Below the pieces are notes generated by a model that had not been told where the DNA came from, did no database searches, and worked only from the letters and a program-made list of their open reading frames with translations. Made by a program: the position numbers and the translations under genes. A DNA stretch of 64,000 nt from Panacagrimonas sp041603235 (GTDB lineage: Bacteria > Pseudomonadota > Gammaproteobacteria > Nevskiales > Nevskiaceae): NCBI GenBank assembly GCA_041603235.1, contig JBFIES010000010.1, forward strand, positions 62,001 to 126,000, written 5' to 3'. How positions within the stretch are numbered: the first letter of the stretch is position 1; each line of letters begins with the position of its first letter. Shown piece after piece: positions 23,709 to 33,165 of the stretch.

Positions 23709-25990
23709 TCAGACGCTTTCTTCGCAGGTGGTTGTTTCTCGATGCCATTCGGCACAACGTCAACAGAATTCGGGGGCTGCTGTCCCTGTGCATGACGGCC
23801 TCGCGCCCGCGTGCACTGAGTGTGCAGGCACTCAAGAATATTGTTGCTGACGGCACGGCCTGGCGTGCCACCTCGGGTGACCCGCAGCTGTGCCTCTCCA
23901 GTACGGGCCTGCAGGTGCGCGGTCTGTGTCTGGTTCAACTTTCTATTGCGGTCAAGCAGCCGCTGGTTCGCGCCAGCCTGTATTTCGATACCGGCGGCGG
24001 ATATTTTGAATCGCAAGCGACGCATGTTGTGTTCCGCTCCGGTGAACGCGCCTGGGTGCAAATCTATCTTCCGTTGAGCGCGCGGCGCCTCAGATTGGAT
24101 CCGTGCGACGTACAGGGACCGGTGCGGATTCTCGCCGTTGAAGTCACGCCACTGGGGCTGCCGGCGACGCTGCGACATGTGTTTCGGGAACGCATGGAGC
24201 GCGGACCCTTGCGCGCCCGCGGGCTGGCGCGCCTGCGCAGGGTCCTGGGTTTGACCGAATCCACGGATTACGAGCAGTTTCTACGGGCCACAGAGCCTGC
24301 GCTCGCCAATGTACGCAAGCCGGTCTTGCATCACATCGAAACCTTTGGCCGCAAACCGACGATCAGCATCATCATGCCGACGTGGAACACCGACCCTGAT
24401 CTGCTCGAGAAGGCAGTGGCATCGGTCAGGGCGCAGGTCTATCCCCACTGGCAGCTGTGCATTGCCGACGATGCATCGACCCAAACCGCTACCCGCGAGT
24501 GTTTGAAGAAGCTCGCAGCGTCCGACCAGCGTATCTCGCTGATCTGGTGCGAAGACAATGTCGGCATATCAGCGGCGAGCAATCAGGCGCTGGCGACAGC
24601 AGAAGGCGAGTTTGTTGGCTTTCTGGATCATGACGATGAACTCACGCCGCTGGCGCTTTATCACGTGGCCGCGGAGCTGGACCGCCAGCCCGGGCTGGAC
24701 TTGATATACAGCGACGAAGACAAGCTGGACGATCGGGGGCGCAGGGTCGAGCCCCATCTGAAGCCGGCCTGGAACCCGGAGCTGCTTCACGGCCAGAATT
24801 ACATCACGCATCTGGCGGTCTACCGGACTCAGAAGGTCCGTGAACTGGGCGGCCTGCGCAGCGAATGTGATGGCAGCCAGGACCATGATCTGGCCCTGCG
24901 TTTTGAGAAGATCGCTGACCCGGAAAAGGTGCGACATATTCCGGTGGTGCTCTATCACTGGCGGGCAGTTGAGGGCTCCACCGCGGTGGCCCGCGATGCC
25001 AAGGATTACGCTCACGGTGCCGGCGAACGGGCGCTGCGCGAACGATTTTCTGGTGACGAGCAGGCGCGGGTCGGCAAGGGTGAGATCCCTCTGACCTACC
25101 GTGTGGACTACGGTTTGCCCACTCCGGCGCCAAAACTCAGCGTCATCATTCCAACCCGCGATGGCTATGCACATGCCAGCCGGTGCCTGCAAAGCATTCT
25201 CGACAAGACCGTCTACCCGGATTACGAGATTCTGCTGATCGACAACCAGAGCCGCGACCCTGAGACGCTGGACTGGCTGACGCGCTGCCGCGAACTCAAG
25301 TCAGTTCGGGTGCTGGAATTCGACCAGGCCTTCAATTACTCGGCGATCAACAATTTTGCTGCGGCACAGGCCCGCGGCGAAATCCTGCTGCTGCTCAATG
25401 ACGACACGGAAGTCATCACCCCGGACTGGATGAGCGAAATGGCGTCACTGGCGCTCCGCCCTGACGTGGGTGCGGTGGGTGCCAAACTGCATTACCCTGA
25501 CGGCAGCATCCAGCACGCGGGCGTTGCCCTCGGGATTGGCGGCGTCGCCGGTCACACACACTGGCGATTCTCGGAAGATGCAGTGGGATATCTGGGGCGC
25601 CTGAAGGTCAGGCAGGCGGTCAGTGCCGTCACGGCGGCGTGTCTGGCGGTCAGCCGCGAAAAATTCCTGGCCGTCGGCGGTCTGAATGAAACGAATCTGG
25701 CGATCGCATTCAATGATGTCGATCTTTGTCTGAAGCTGTCTGAGGCGGGATTTCGAAATGTCTGGACCCCTTTTGCCAGGCTCTACCACCATGAGTCCAT
25801 TTCGCGTGGCGCAGAAGACACACCAGAGAAAATGGACCGATTCCGGCTCGAATCCGACTGGATGAAAGCACGATGGGGCAACCTGCTGGACGCCGATCCT
25901 TTCTATCACCGCTGCTTTTCACGTACGGCGCAGGACATGAGTCTGGCGCCGCGACCTCAGCCCTATCGGCCCTGGGAAGGGCAGTGGTGA
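23705..25990 (+). CDS. glycosyltransferase with two GT2 domains
   Basis: A 761-residue protein. The N-terminal 190 residues are unassigned and look like a carbohydrate-binding or beta-rich module. The first GT-A domain (about 215-400) has ISIIMPTWNTDPD, IADDAST and the DxD-like FLDHDDE, plus a second acidic motif YSDEDKLD. The second GT-A domain (about 475-720) has LSVIIPTRDGYAH, LLIDNQSRD, LLLNDDTEVI and FNDVDLCLKL. No membrane segment is seen. Tandem GT2 proteins of this kind extend surface polysaccharides, each domain adding one sugar. It overlaps the sulfotransferase upstream and lies 15 bp before the exporter permease. The start is GTG at 23705. Confidence 0.88.
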   Translation: MIRRFLRRWLFLDAIRHNVNRIRGLLSLCMTASRPRALSVQALKNIVADGTAWRATSGDPQLCLSSTGLQVRGLCLVQLSIAVKQPLVRASLYFDTGGGYFESQATHVVFRSGERAWVQIYLPLSARRLRLDPCDVQGPVRILAVEVTPLGLPATLRHVFRERMERGPLRARGLARLRRVLGLTESTDYEQFLRATEPALANVRKPVLHHIETFGRKPTISIIMPTWNTDPDLLEKAVASVRAQVYPHWQLCIADDASTQTATRECLKKLAASDQRISLIWCEDNVGISAASNQALATAEGEFVGFLDHDDELTPLALYHVAAELDRQPGLDLIYSDEDKLDDRGRRVEPHLKPAWNPELLHGQNYITHLAVYRTQKVRELGGLRSECDGSQDHDLALRFEKIADPEKVRHIPVVLYHWRAVEGSTAVARDAKDYAHGAGERALRERFSGDEQARVGKGEIPLTYRVDYGLPTPAPKLSVIIPTRDGYAHASRCLQSILDKTVYPDYEILLIDNQSRDPETLDWLTRCRELKSVRVLEFDQAFNYSAINNFAAAQARGEILLLLNDDTEVITPDWMSEMASLALRPDVGAVGAKLHYPDGSIQHAGVALGIGGVAGHTHWRFSEDAVGYLGRLKVRQAVSAVTAACLAVSREKFLAVGGLNETNLAIAFNDVDLCLKLSEAGFRNVWTPFARLYHHESISRGAEDTPEKMDRFRLESDWMKARWGNLLDADPFYHRCFSRTAQDMSLAPRPQPYRPWEGQW

Positions 25991-26005
25991 GGAGGTTGCT
26001 CGATC

Positions 26006-27199
26006 ATGGCTGAGATTCAGGCGCTGGGTAGTGTGGAGCGGCTGAACCGCCGCCGCGTGCGCGGCTGGGCCCGACTGGAAGGTCTTGACGAGCCCGCGAC
26101 CGTTATCTTCAAGATCGGTGACGAGGAGATCGAGCGGGCAACGGCCAATATTGATCGCAGCAAGTGGCCGGAATCTGCCGGGGAGTCCCAGGGGCGCTGC
26201 GGATTTCTGTTCAACGTTCCCGAGCATCTGGCCACGCGGGATCTGGGTGAATTTTCGGTCTGGGTTGCCCAGACCGGGACCCGGATCGATATCGCGGATG
26301 GCGCCGTACATGTGCGTGTCAAAGCGAAAAAGAAGAAAGCCAGACCTGGCTCAGAAGGCGACGCAGCTGCTGGCGAGCCTGACCTCAGCCTGCTACCGGA
26401 TATGCCCAAGCCGCCCATGCCGGCGCCTCGTTCACAGTGGCAGATTTTCAGGACTGCGCTTCGCGCCCTGTATTTGCGTGAAGTGCGAAATCGTTACGGT
26501 CAATTTCGCTTCGGTTACGTATGGGCCATTCTTCAGCCCTTGCTGTTCATCTTCATGATCAATGAAGTGCGCTCCCTGTTTGGAGGGCGAGCAGAATTCA
26601 TTTACGGCGTATCCGGCCTGTATTTTTTCCTGATCGGCATCTTGCCCTTCTTTATGTATCAGGGCGGTTTTCATCAGGCCATGGGTTCGATGACCTCGTT
26701 TCGCGGCATCTTCAATTACCGTCAGGTGCGGCCGATCGACATTATTTTCGTTCGCTGCAGCATCGAGTTTGCCCTGCTCACCCTGGTGATGATCATCTTC
26801 ATGGCAGGACTGCACTGGCTGCATTCACCGATTGATATTGATAATCCTCTGGCGTTCATGGCCGCACTGGGCCTGCTGTTCATCTTTGCGCAGGGCATGG
26901 GTCTGGTGGCCGATGTCCAGATCACGCGCAGTCCAGATACGCGGCGTATTTTCAGCCTTATTGACCGGCCACTGTTCTTCATTTCCGGCGTGTTCTTTAC
27001 CGCAGAAGTGATTCCGGAAGATCTGCGTGTCTACCTGATGTGGAATCCCTTGCTGCACGCCATTGACCTGGGTCGCGGGGCGCTCTTGAGCGAGTACGAA
27101 TCACCCTGTAGCTGGCTCTACTTGAGTGCCTGGTCTATCGGACTGCTGATGATCGGCATGGGGTCGTATCGGCGCAATCTGCATTTGCTGACGCAATGA
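26006..27199 (+). CDS. polysaccharide ABC exporter permease (KpsM-like) with extra N-terminal domain
   Basis: A 397-residue protein. Residues about 145-397 form an ABC-2 type permease of the KpsM/Wzm class: ALYLREVRNRYGQFRFGYVW at its start, six membrane segments, and the RPLFFISGVFF and MWNPLLHAIDLGRGAL motifs. Residues 1-110 are a soluble beta-rich domain with alternating charged strands, linked by a KKKKAR/acidic linker and a Pro-rich stretch. Classical KpsM proteins are about 260 residues, so the front domain is an addition. GAGGAGG precedes the ATG. With the ATPase it would export a polysaccharide across the inner membrane. Confidence 0.85.
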   Translation: MAEIQALGSVERLNRRRVRGWARLEGLDEPATVIFKIGDEEIERATANIDRSKWPESAGESQGRCGFLFNVPEHLATRDLGEFSVWVAQTGTRIDIADGAVHVRVKAKKKKARPGSEGDAAAGEPDLSLLPDMPKPPMPAPRSQWQIFRTALRALYLREVRNRYGQFRFGYVWAILQPLLFIFMINEVRSLFGGRAEFIYGVSGLYFFLIGILPFFMYQGGFHQAMGSMTSFRGIFNYRQVRPIDIIFVRCSIEFALLTLVMIIFMAGLHWLHSPIDIDNPLAFMAALGLLFIFAQGMGLVADVQITRSPDTRRIFSLIDRPLFFISGVFFTAEVIPEDLRVYLMWNPLLHAIDLGRGALLSEYESPCSWLYLSAWSIGLLMIGMGSYRRNLHLLTQ

Positions 27200-27864
27200 T
27201 CATCAGCCTGCGCAACGTATCCAAGTTTTATACGCGGCCGGATATGAGCCGCCACTGGATCTATCGCGATCTCAATCTCGATCTGCCACGCGCCACCAAT
27301 GTGGGAATCGTTGGCCGCAATGGCGCGGGCAAATCCACATTGATCCGCCTGCTGTCCGGAGTCGAGACACCAGATCAGGGGCAGGTCACCGTACACGGGT
27401 CGGTTTCGCCGCCGGTCGGGCTGTCCAGCGGTTTCTCACGCGCCCTGTCAGGCCGGGAGAACGCAAAGTTTGTCTGTAGAATCCACGGCGACAGCGGCGA
27501 GACGCTTGATCAGCGGCTTGAGTACATCAAGGTGTTCTCTGAGTTGGGCGACTTTTTCGAGCAACCGGCCAAGACCTATTCTTCAGGCATGCGTGCGCGC
27601 CTGGCGTTTGCGGTGAGCATGAGCTTTGATCACGATTGCTACCTGATGGATGAGATCACATCGGTCGGTGATGAAAAATTCAAGCGGCGCGCCAATGCCG
27701 CATTCGCAGCACTACGTAGCCGGGCGAGCATCATTCTGGTCAGTCATAGTCTGGAAACCCTGAAAAAATGGTGTGACGTGGGGCTCTACATCCACAACGG
27801 CCGGGTTGAATACTTTGACGATATCAATCAGGCAGTTGATGCCTATCTGCAGGATCAAAAGTGA
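27196..27864 (+). CDS. polysaccharide ABC exporter ATPase (KpsT-like)
   Basis: A 222-residue ABC ATPase. Walker A is GRNGAGKST (residues 40-49), the signature is YSSGMRARLA (128-137), Walker B is CYLMDE (148-153), and the H-loop His184 is in SHS. The size and YSSGM signature are typical of the capsule-export KpsT group, which lacks the C-terminal carbohydrate-binding domain of Wzt. It starts inside the permease stop (ATGA overlap) and overlaps the next gene by GTGA, so the four exporter genes form one unit. Confidence 0.92.
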   Translation: MIISLRNVSKFYTRPDMSRHWIYRDLNLDLPRATNVGIVGRNGAGKSTLIRLLSGVETPDQGQVTVHGSVSPPVGLSSGFSRALSGRENAKFVCRIHGDSGETLDQRLEYIKVFSELGDFFEQPAKTYSSGMRARLAFAVSMSFDHDCYLMDEITSVGDEKFKRRANAAFAALRSRASIILVSHSLETLKKWCDVGLYIHNGRVEYFDDINQAVDAYLQDQK

Positions 27865-28967
27865 ACGAAACACTGACAAGCAAGTTCCGAGGGCGTACTG
27901 GCTACCTGCTGGTAGTTGTGGTTCCCGTGTTGCTCACCGCTCTTTATTACGGCCTGCTCGCAACCGACCGCTATGTTTCCCAGGCGAGGATCATTGTTGA
28001 GCGCGATTCCTCCCGCGTTGCCGGTCTGGAATTGGGACTGCTCTCGGTGGCGCAGGGGAGTTCGGCGCTGGACGTGGAATTGGTCAAGCGGTTCATCGAA
28101 TCACCGGCCATGCTCGACTATCTGGAGCAGACGCTGCAGTTGCGAGCGCACTACTCGCAGGATGGCGTCGACTTCATCTCCAAGCTGGATGCCGAGGCGT
28201 CACGCGAATCCTTCTTCGAGTATTACCTGAAGCGGATCGAGATCGAGATTGATGAAGACGCCCTGACACTGGATTTGGGGGTTGAGGCATTTGATCCGGA
28301 GTTTGGCCAGAAGCTGGGGCAGGCCATTGTCCGCCGCGCGGAACAGTTCGTGAATGACGTGGGGCAGGGCTTGGCACGCGAGCAGGTGGCCTTTGCACAG
28401 GGCGAGGTCGAGAACGCCAACACGCGACTGTTTGCGGCCTCGGATGAATTGATCAAATACCAGAACGAGCATGAACTGCTCAGCCCAGAGCTGGAGTCCG
28501 CTGCGGTTTCGCAGATCATTGCGGGCCTGCAGCAGGAATTGGCACGCCAGCGCACCGAGCTCAAGGCGTATCAGAGCTATCTGAGCCGCAATGCGCCGGA
28601 AGTGGTTGCTGCGCGTAGTCGGATCCAGGCTTTGCAGCAGCAGATTGACCAGGAGCGATCCAAGCAGGTTAACAGTGGCAAGAAGGCGCAGGCGCTCAAT
28701 GCTCTGCAGAGCCGCTACAAGGAGCTGGAGCTCACCGCACGGGTGGCGGCAGATATCTATCAGGCAGGCCTGGCCTCTCTGGAGTCCGCCAAGCTGGACG
28801 CCTCGCGCAAGGTCAAACATCTGATCATGGTCTCGGCGCCAACGCTGCCGGAGTCCGCCACGCGGCCACGCCGCATGTATGTGGTGGTGACCGTGTTCGC
28901 AATTCTTAATATTCTTTATCTGATTGGTGGAATGATCCTGGCCATCATTGAGGATCATCGGGAGTAG
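27861..28967 (+). CDS. capsule export inner-membrane/periplasmic protein (KpsE/CtrB-like)
   Basis: A 368-residue polysaccharide co-polymerase-type protein. An N-terminal membrane segment (about 15-35, YLLVVVVPVLLTALYYGL) is followed by a periplasmic domain starting with SQARIIVERD. A long coiled coil (about 170-300) has EVENANTRLFAASDELIKYQNEH and QALQQQIDQERSK. A C-terminal PxxP-like motif (LPESATRPRR) comes just before the second membrane segment. It bridges the inner-membrane ABC exporter and the outer-membrane KpsD-type channel. The start is GTG at 27861, overlapping the ATPase stop. Confidence 0.88.
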   Translation: MNETLTSKFRGRTGYLLVVVVPVLLTALYYGLLATDRYVSQARIIVERDSSRVAGLELGLLSVAQGSSALDVELVKRFIESPAMLDYLEQTLQLRAHYSQDGVDFISKLDAEASRESFFEYYLKRIEIEIDEDALTLDLGVEAFDPEFGQKLGQAIVRRAEQFVNDVGQGLAREQVAFAQGEVENANTRLFAASDELIKYQNEHELLSPELESAAVSQIIAGLQQELARQRTELKAYQSYLSRNAPEVVAARSRIQALQQQIDQERSKQVNSGKKAQALNALQSRYKELELTARVAADIYQAGLASLESAKLDASRKVKHLIMVSAPTLPESATRPRRMYVVVTVFAILNILYLIGGMILAIIEDHRE

Positions 28968-28970
28968 TAG

Positions 28971-30746
28971 ATGAAAATCTGGAAAATGCTGTTGTGCCTG
29001 GCTGCTATGGGCTTGCCTGTTCTTGCGCACGCTCAGGTTCAGTTGCAGGCGGCGCAGTCGATCAATGGTGGCGATGCCAATGATCAGGAAGCATCCGCCG
29101 CGCCGCAGGTGCCGCAGAGCACTCGGCCGTTTTTCTCGGGCCAGTCCAATCCCCGTATCGAGCAGCCGGCAGGTACCCCAAGCAATGTTCCGGTCCCTGA
29201 AGCTCCGCCAATTCCTTCCGCACAGTCCACTCAGACGGACGAGTCCGGAACGCGCGTCTTCGGCCAGAGCCTGTTCCAGGGGCAGTTTGCCCAGCAATCC
29301 TTCAAGGGCTTCAATCCGGACTATCTGATCAGCGTCGGAGACCAGATTGACGTCAAGCTGTGGGGCGCGGTGGACGCGCAACTGCTGCTGCCGGTAGATG
29401 CGCAGGGCAATATTTTCATTCCGCGCGTGGGCCCCGTGCCGGTGATGAACGTGCCCAACGGGCAACTCAACGAGGCCGTGAAGCGCAAGGTTCGAACGGT
29501 GTATCGCCAGGAAGTGGGCGTGTACGCAACGCTGGCCGCTGCAGTTCCGGTCAAGGTCTTCGTTTCAGGCTTTGTGAAGCGTCCAGGGCTCTATGCCGGG
29601 TATGCGTCCGATTCCCTGCTGAATTTTCTCGACCGGGCCGGCGGCATCGATCCGGTCTCCGGTAGTTATATTGACGTTCGGGTTCTGCGCAACGGCAAGG
29701 AAATCGCAACGGTCAATCTCTACGACTTTCTCACTCGAGGATCGCTCGCCCAGCAACAGCTTCGCGATGGTGACAGCGTGTTTGTTGGCCCCATCGGTGC
29801 CACCGCCATTGTCGATGGTCTGGTCGCAACGCCTGCGCAGTATGAATTTCAGGAAGGGGCATCGCTGTCCAGCTTGTTGTCGATGGCCGGCATCAGTGGC
29901 AAGGCCACCAATGTCAGCGTGACGCGCAGCCAGGGACCGAAGCGGGAAGTAAGTTATCTCAAGGTGGGTGACCCTGCGCTGGACGGCCCGGTCGTCACCG
30001 GTGATTACATCGAGGTTTCCGCTGATCGTCTGGTCGGCCAGATTGCGGTCACCCTGGAAGGTGAGCACGAAGGCGCAGGTCAGTATGTGCTGCCTTATGA
30101 AGCCACCATGGCGGATCTTCTGGAGCAGGTGAAGTTCACAGCGCAGTCGAACCGGGTCAGTTTGCAGCTGTTCCGGCAAAGCATCGCAGAACGACAGAAG
30201 CAGGTTCTCAACGAGATGCTCCGGCGACTGGAGCAGGCCGTGCTGTCAGCGCGATCGACGACTAAGGAAGAATCCGAACTGCGCACGCGTGAGGCTGAAC
30301 TGGTGCTCAAGTTCATCGACCGCTCGCGCAACGTCCAGCCCAAGGGGCAGGTGGTGCTACCTGAAGGCTTCGACCCGTCCACCATTGCGCTGGAGGATGG
30401 CGATGTCGTTCGCATTCCGCGCAACAGCCAGCTTGTGCAGGTTCATGGCGAGGTCTACCTGCCTAACGCCTTTGTCTGGCGCAAGGGTTATCACGTCAAT
30501 GACTATCTGAATCAGGCTGGCGGCATGCTGCAGAAATCCAGTGGCGAACGCGTCCTGCTAATCCGGCCTTCTGGCGAGATTTCATCTGAGGAAGGGCGCG
30601 GCTTCATCATGTCATCGCGGGTGCAACCCGGAGACGAGATCATGGTGCTGCCGGGCGTGGATCCAAAACGATTCCAGTTCGGCAAGGACATCGTTCAGGT
30701 CATGTATCAGATTGCCATTGCGGCAGGCGTCCTGGCGCGGCTCTGA
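28971..30746 (+). CDS. polysaccharide export outer-membrane protein (KpsD/Wza-like, SLBB domains)
   Basis: A 591-residue secreted protein. The Sec signal peptide is about 1-22 (ending VLAHA, no lipobox Cys). A Pro/Gln-rich linker follows, then the Poly_export domain (about 120-200: YLISVGDQIDVKLWGAVDAQ) and SLBB-type domains (VKVFVSGFVKRPGLYAG, DGLVATPAQYEFQEG, VQVHGEVYLPNAFVW). KpsD-type proteins of about 560-600 residues form the outer-membrane exit with KpsE. It starts 4 bp after the KpsE-like gene and ends the exporter unit; a hairpin follows at 30754-30789. Confidence 0.9.
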   Translation: MKIWKMLLCLAAMGLPVLAHAQVQLQAAQSINGGDANDQEASAAPQVPQSTRPFFSGQSNPRIEQPAGTPSNVPVPEAPPIPSAQSTQTDESGTRVFGQSLFQGQFAQQSFKGFNPDYLISVGDQIDVKLWGAVDAQLLLPVDAQGNIFIPRVGPVPVMNVPNGQLNEAVKRKVRTVYRQEVGVYATLAAAVPVKVFVSGFVKRPGLYAGYASDSLLNFLDRAGGIDPVSGSYIDVRVLRNGKEIATVNLYDFLTRGSLAQQQLRDGDSVFVGPIGATAIVDGLVATPAQYEFQEGASLSSLLSMAGISGKATNVSVTRSQGPKREVSYLKVGDPALDGPVVTGDYIEVSADRLVGQIAVTLEGEHEGAGQYVLPYEATMADLLEQVKFTAQSNRVSLQLFRQSIAERQKQVLNEMLRRLEQAVLSARSTTKEESELRTREAELVLKFIDRSRNVQPKGQVVLPEGFDPSTIALEDGDVVRIPRNSQLVQVHGEVYLPNAFVWRKGYHVNDYLNQAGGMLQKSSGERVLLIRPSGEISSEEGRGFIMSSRVQPGDEIMVLPGVDPKRFQFGKDIVQVMYQIAIAAGVLARL

Positions 30747-30753
30747 GACTGAA

Positions 30754-30789
30754 AACAGGGTATGCGGCTGACGCGTCGCATGCCCTGTT
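30754..30789 (+). terminator. hairpin after the exporter unit
   Basis: AACAGGGTATGCG (30754-30766) pairs with CGCATGCCCTGTT (30777-30789); all 13 pairs form if one G-U is allowed, around a 10-base loop. It lies 8 bp after the stop of the KpsD-like gene. No U-run follows. Confidence 0.6.
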
Positions 30790-30842
30790 GAGGTGAGAGC
30801 CTTCTTTCTGATGTGAGGGGCTAAGCCAATTTCAGGAAGTGA

Positions 30843-31964
30843 ATGAAGACGCTGATCCTTCATGTTGGGATGCACAAGACGGGCAGCACCTCGATCCAGA
30901 GGAGTCTGGAAGGATTCGACCGGGGGCTGATTCGCTATCTGGACCTAGGGAGTTCCAATCACTCAGGTCCGGTGCACACGGTTTTTTCTGAGCGAAGCAA
31001 CGACTATCCGGCGCATCGCCGCAGCGGCAAGAGTCGTCATGCGATTGCCCAGATGGCCTCGCGCCACCGCGCGCAGTTGAGTCGGGAACTGAGCCTGCCG
31101 CGCCAACGCTTCATCATCTCGGGTGAAGGCATTTCGGCCTTGTCTCCTGCAGGGGTCCGTGCGCTGGCACAGTTTCTCAAACAATACGTGGACCGAATTC
31201 ACGTCATTGGGTACGTGCGCGATCCGGTTGGCTATGCCAATTCCGCTTTCCAGCAACGAGTGAAGGACGGTCAGGCTGAGATATCCGTGCCCCGACCCAA
31301 CTACCGAAACCGGTTCCGTAAGTTTTTTGACGTGTTCGGCAGGGAGAACGTGGAGCTGATTCAGTTCAATCCATCCGCCTTCGAGAATCGTTCTGTGGTC
31401 CGGGATTTTTGCAATCGCGCTGGAATACCCGCTGATAACGTCCGCGAGAAAAGGGCGAACGAGAGTTTGTCTGATTTGGCGATCCGCCTGATTCTTCAGA
31501 TCAACCAGCAGGCAGCGGCTAGTGGCCAGAGCTTGGGGTTGCTCGCGGAACGCGATCAGTGGGGGCGTGATATTGCAGAAGCCTTCCCGGGGGACGCTTA
31601 TCGGCTGCCGGAACAGTTGATTCTGCAGGAACTGGATCAGGCCGATACCTGCTGGTTGGCGGAGGCAGCGCATATCGATTTTGGTTTGGCGATGGAGAAA
31701 TCGCTCGCGCCGATCACTGCCGAGCAGGTTGGGAAGCGCCTTGATGAATTCAGCGAGTCCGAGCGTGCTTCCCTGAAGGCGTTTTTGGACCGCCGAGGAC
31801 TTCAGGTCGAGGCGACTCAGCCGGTCCACGAGATGATCGCGTGCCTGCTGGCGTCCGCGTCTTCCGCCGGACGCAGCTTGTCGGGTGCAACAACTTTGTC
31901 CGGGGCTGGCGACAGGATCTCCGTAGCCGAAAGATTCAGGCGCAGACTCAGGCGCTGGCTGTAA
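30843..31964 (+). CDS. sulfotransferase-like protein (second copy)
   Basis: A 373-residue protein. The PAPS 5'-phosphosulfate loop is HVGMHKTGSTSIQRSL (residues 7-22). The 3'-phosphate region is IHVIGYVRDPVGYANSAFQQ (about 120). The rest is helical, with a second conserved-looking block FFDVFGRENVELIQFNPS. The last 60 residues are low-complexity with a basic end (RRRLRRWL). The ATG at 30843 follows AGGAAG. It is transcribed after the exporter unit but beyond a hairpin, and converges on the next sulfotransferase gene 20 bp away. Confidence 0.78.
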   Translation: MKTLILHVGMHKTGSTSIQRSLEGFDRGLIRYLDLGSSNHSGPVHTVFSERSNDYPAHRRSGKSRHAIAQMASRHRAQLSRELSLPRQRFIISGEGISALSPAGVRALAQFLKQYVDRIHVIGYVRDPVGYANSAFQQRVKDGQAEISVPRPNYRNRFRKFFDVFGRENVELIQFNPSAFENRSVVRDFCNRAGIPADNVREKRANESLSDLAIRLILQINQQAAASGQSLGLLAERDQWGRDIAEAFPGDAYRLPEQLILQELDQADTCWLAEAAHIDFGLAMEKSLAPITAEQVGKRLDEFSESERASLKAFLDRRGLQVEATQPVHEMIACLLASASSAGRSLSGATTLSGAGDRISVAERFRRRLRRWL

Positions 31965-31983
31965 ATGACGCGGCTGTCGGCGC

Positions 31984-33165
31984 TCAGAAGTACCGGCGGA
32001 ATTTGTTTTTCAGGCGCGTCAGCAAGGGTGTGGCAAGTGTTTCTGACATCGGCGCGACGCTAGGTTGATTGCTTAGTCTCGCCAGAAGCGGCTTGTCGTT
32101 CGGTTTCAGGTCCAGGGCGATCGAGAGAAGGCTTTGAGTCTCGGCCGGGCTTATGACTTCGCCACTTTCGATTTTGAAGGCAATGTCACGAATGATCCGC
32201 GCCTGTCGCGATGCCTTGGAGGATGCGCCGAGATGCTGGCAAACACTGCGGGCAATGACGTCGAGCTGCTCCTCCGTGAACTCATAGAGACTCGGTGCTG
32301 ATTCTGACTGAGTCTTTCCAATGGCATCCTGCAGGCCGGAATAACGCGCTTCTTCGGGCAGAAGCTGGTTGGTCTGTGCTATCGCGCTGCCATGCTTGTC
32401 ATAGAACGCCCGAACGTCGCGGTCAGTGAAGTAGGGCCTCTCACTCGCGATCTCCGGGAGCTGCTCACACAGTGGGTCCGAGATCATCTGGCCACACTTT
32501 CTGCCGTAATGCTCGTTGAACTTGCGCTGCAGCATGAGTTCGCTGCGTGTCAGTGAACGGTTCACGATAGCGTGTGGTGGCTTCTGCAGACAGTCCTCTG
32601 GGACTGACAACAGTTTCGCAAACTCACTCAGCAGACGATTGCTGTGGCGCGAATAATTCGCAATCTTTAGGTCGCACTCAAGCTTTCTTCCCAATTCGAT
32701 AAATCGACGTACGAGCTGGACAGTATCCATGTTGGTGACTGTCTCAGAGAGTGCTTTGGTGCTGCCACCGCGTTTGACAGCCTGAACGTAACTTGAGACC
32801 GCGTGTTCGAAGGGGTCTCGAACAAACAAGATCAGGGTGACTGCCATTCCACGCGATCTGAGTGATTCGATCTCCGAAGGGTCGTTGACAATGTTGCGGA
32901 TCAGGCCTTCGTAGGAATAAAGAATGCGACTTGCAGAAGGGTGCTTGCGCAGTTCAGCTTCGGCGGCATCTGCTAGGCCCTCATATCGGGCGTTTCCACT
33001 CGATATCTTGCCCTGTGCAGCTCTCTTCAGGCTCAGGTGGTCTGGGTAGATGACGCCATTCTGTGCCAACGCTTTAAGGCTCAGCGCCAGCGAACTCTGA
33101 ATGTAGCTCGACCCCGTCTTTCCATGGCCAACGTGAAGTACAACGGTCCCGGCGCGTCTGGTCAT
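31984..33165 (-). CDS. sulfotransferase-like protein (third copy)
   Basis: A 393-residue protein. The PAPS loop is LHVGHGKTGSSYIQSSL (residues 10-26), followed by the VTLILFVRDPFEHAVSSYVQAV motif (residues about 130-151). It is of the same general class as the copy at 30843 (HVGxxKTGS at the N terminus, similar length), but the bodies differ. The C terminus has a small helical block and ends in basic LKNKFRRYF, resembling the basic end of the second copy. The base composition is slightly AT-richer than the surroundings by eye, which could mean transfer. Confidence 0.78.
   Translation of the reverse strand: MTRRAGTVVLHVGHGKTGSSYIQSSLALSLKALAQNGVIYPDHLSLKRAAQGKISSGNARYEGLADAAEAELRKHPSASRILYSYEGLIRNIVNDPSEIESLRSRGMAVTLILFVRDPFEHAVSSYVQAVKRGGSTKALSETVTNMDTVQLVRRFIELGRKLECDLKIANYSRHSNRLLSEFAKLLSVPEDCLQKPPHAIVNRSLTRSELMLQRKFNEHYGRKCGQMISDPLCEQLPEIASERPYFTDRDVRAFYDKHGSAIAQTNQLLPEEARYSGLQDAIGKTQSESAPSLYEFTEEQLDVIARSVCQHLGASSKASRQARIIRDIAFKIESGEVISPAETQSLLSIALDLKPNDKPLLARLSNQPSVAPMSETLATPLLTRLKNKFRRYF

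Noticed and set aside
28200..29465. Long open frame on the minus strand opposite the KpsE/KpsD-like genes
   Set aside because: It mirrors two well-supported plus-strand genes, has no recognisable domain, and has low-complexity His/Arg/Leu composition typical of antisense frames.
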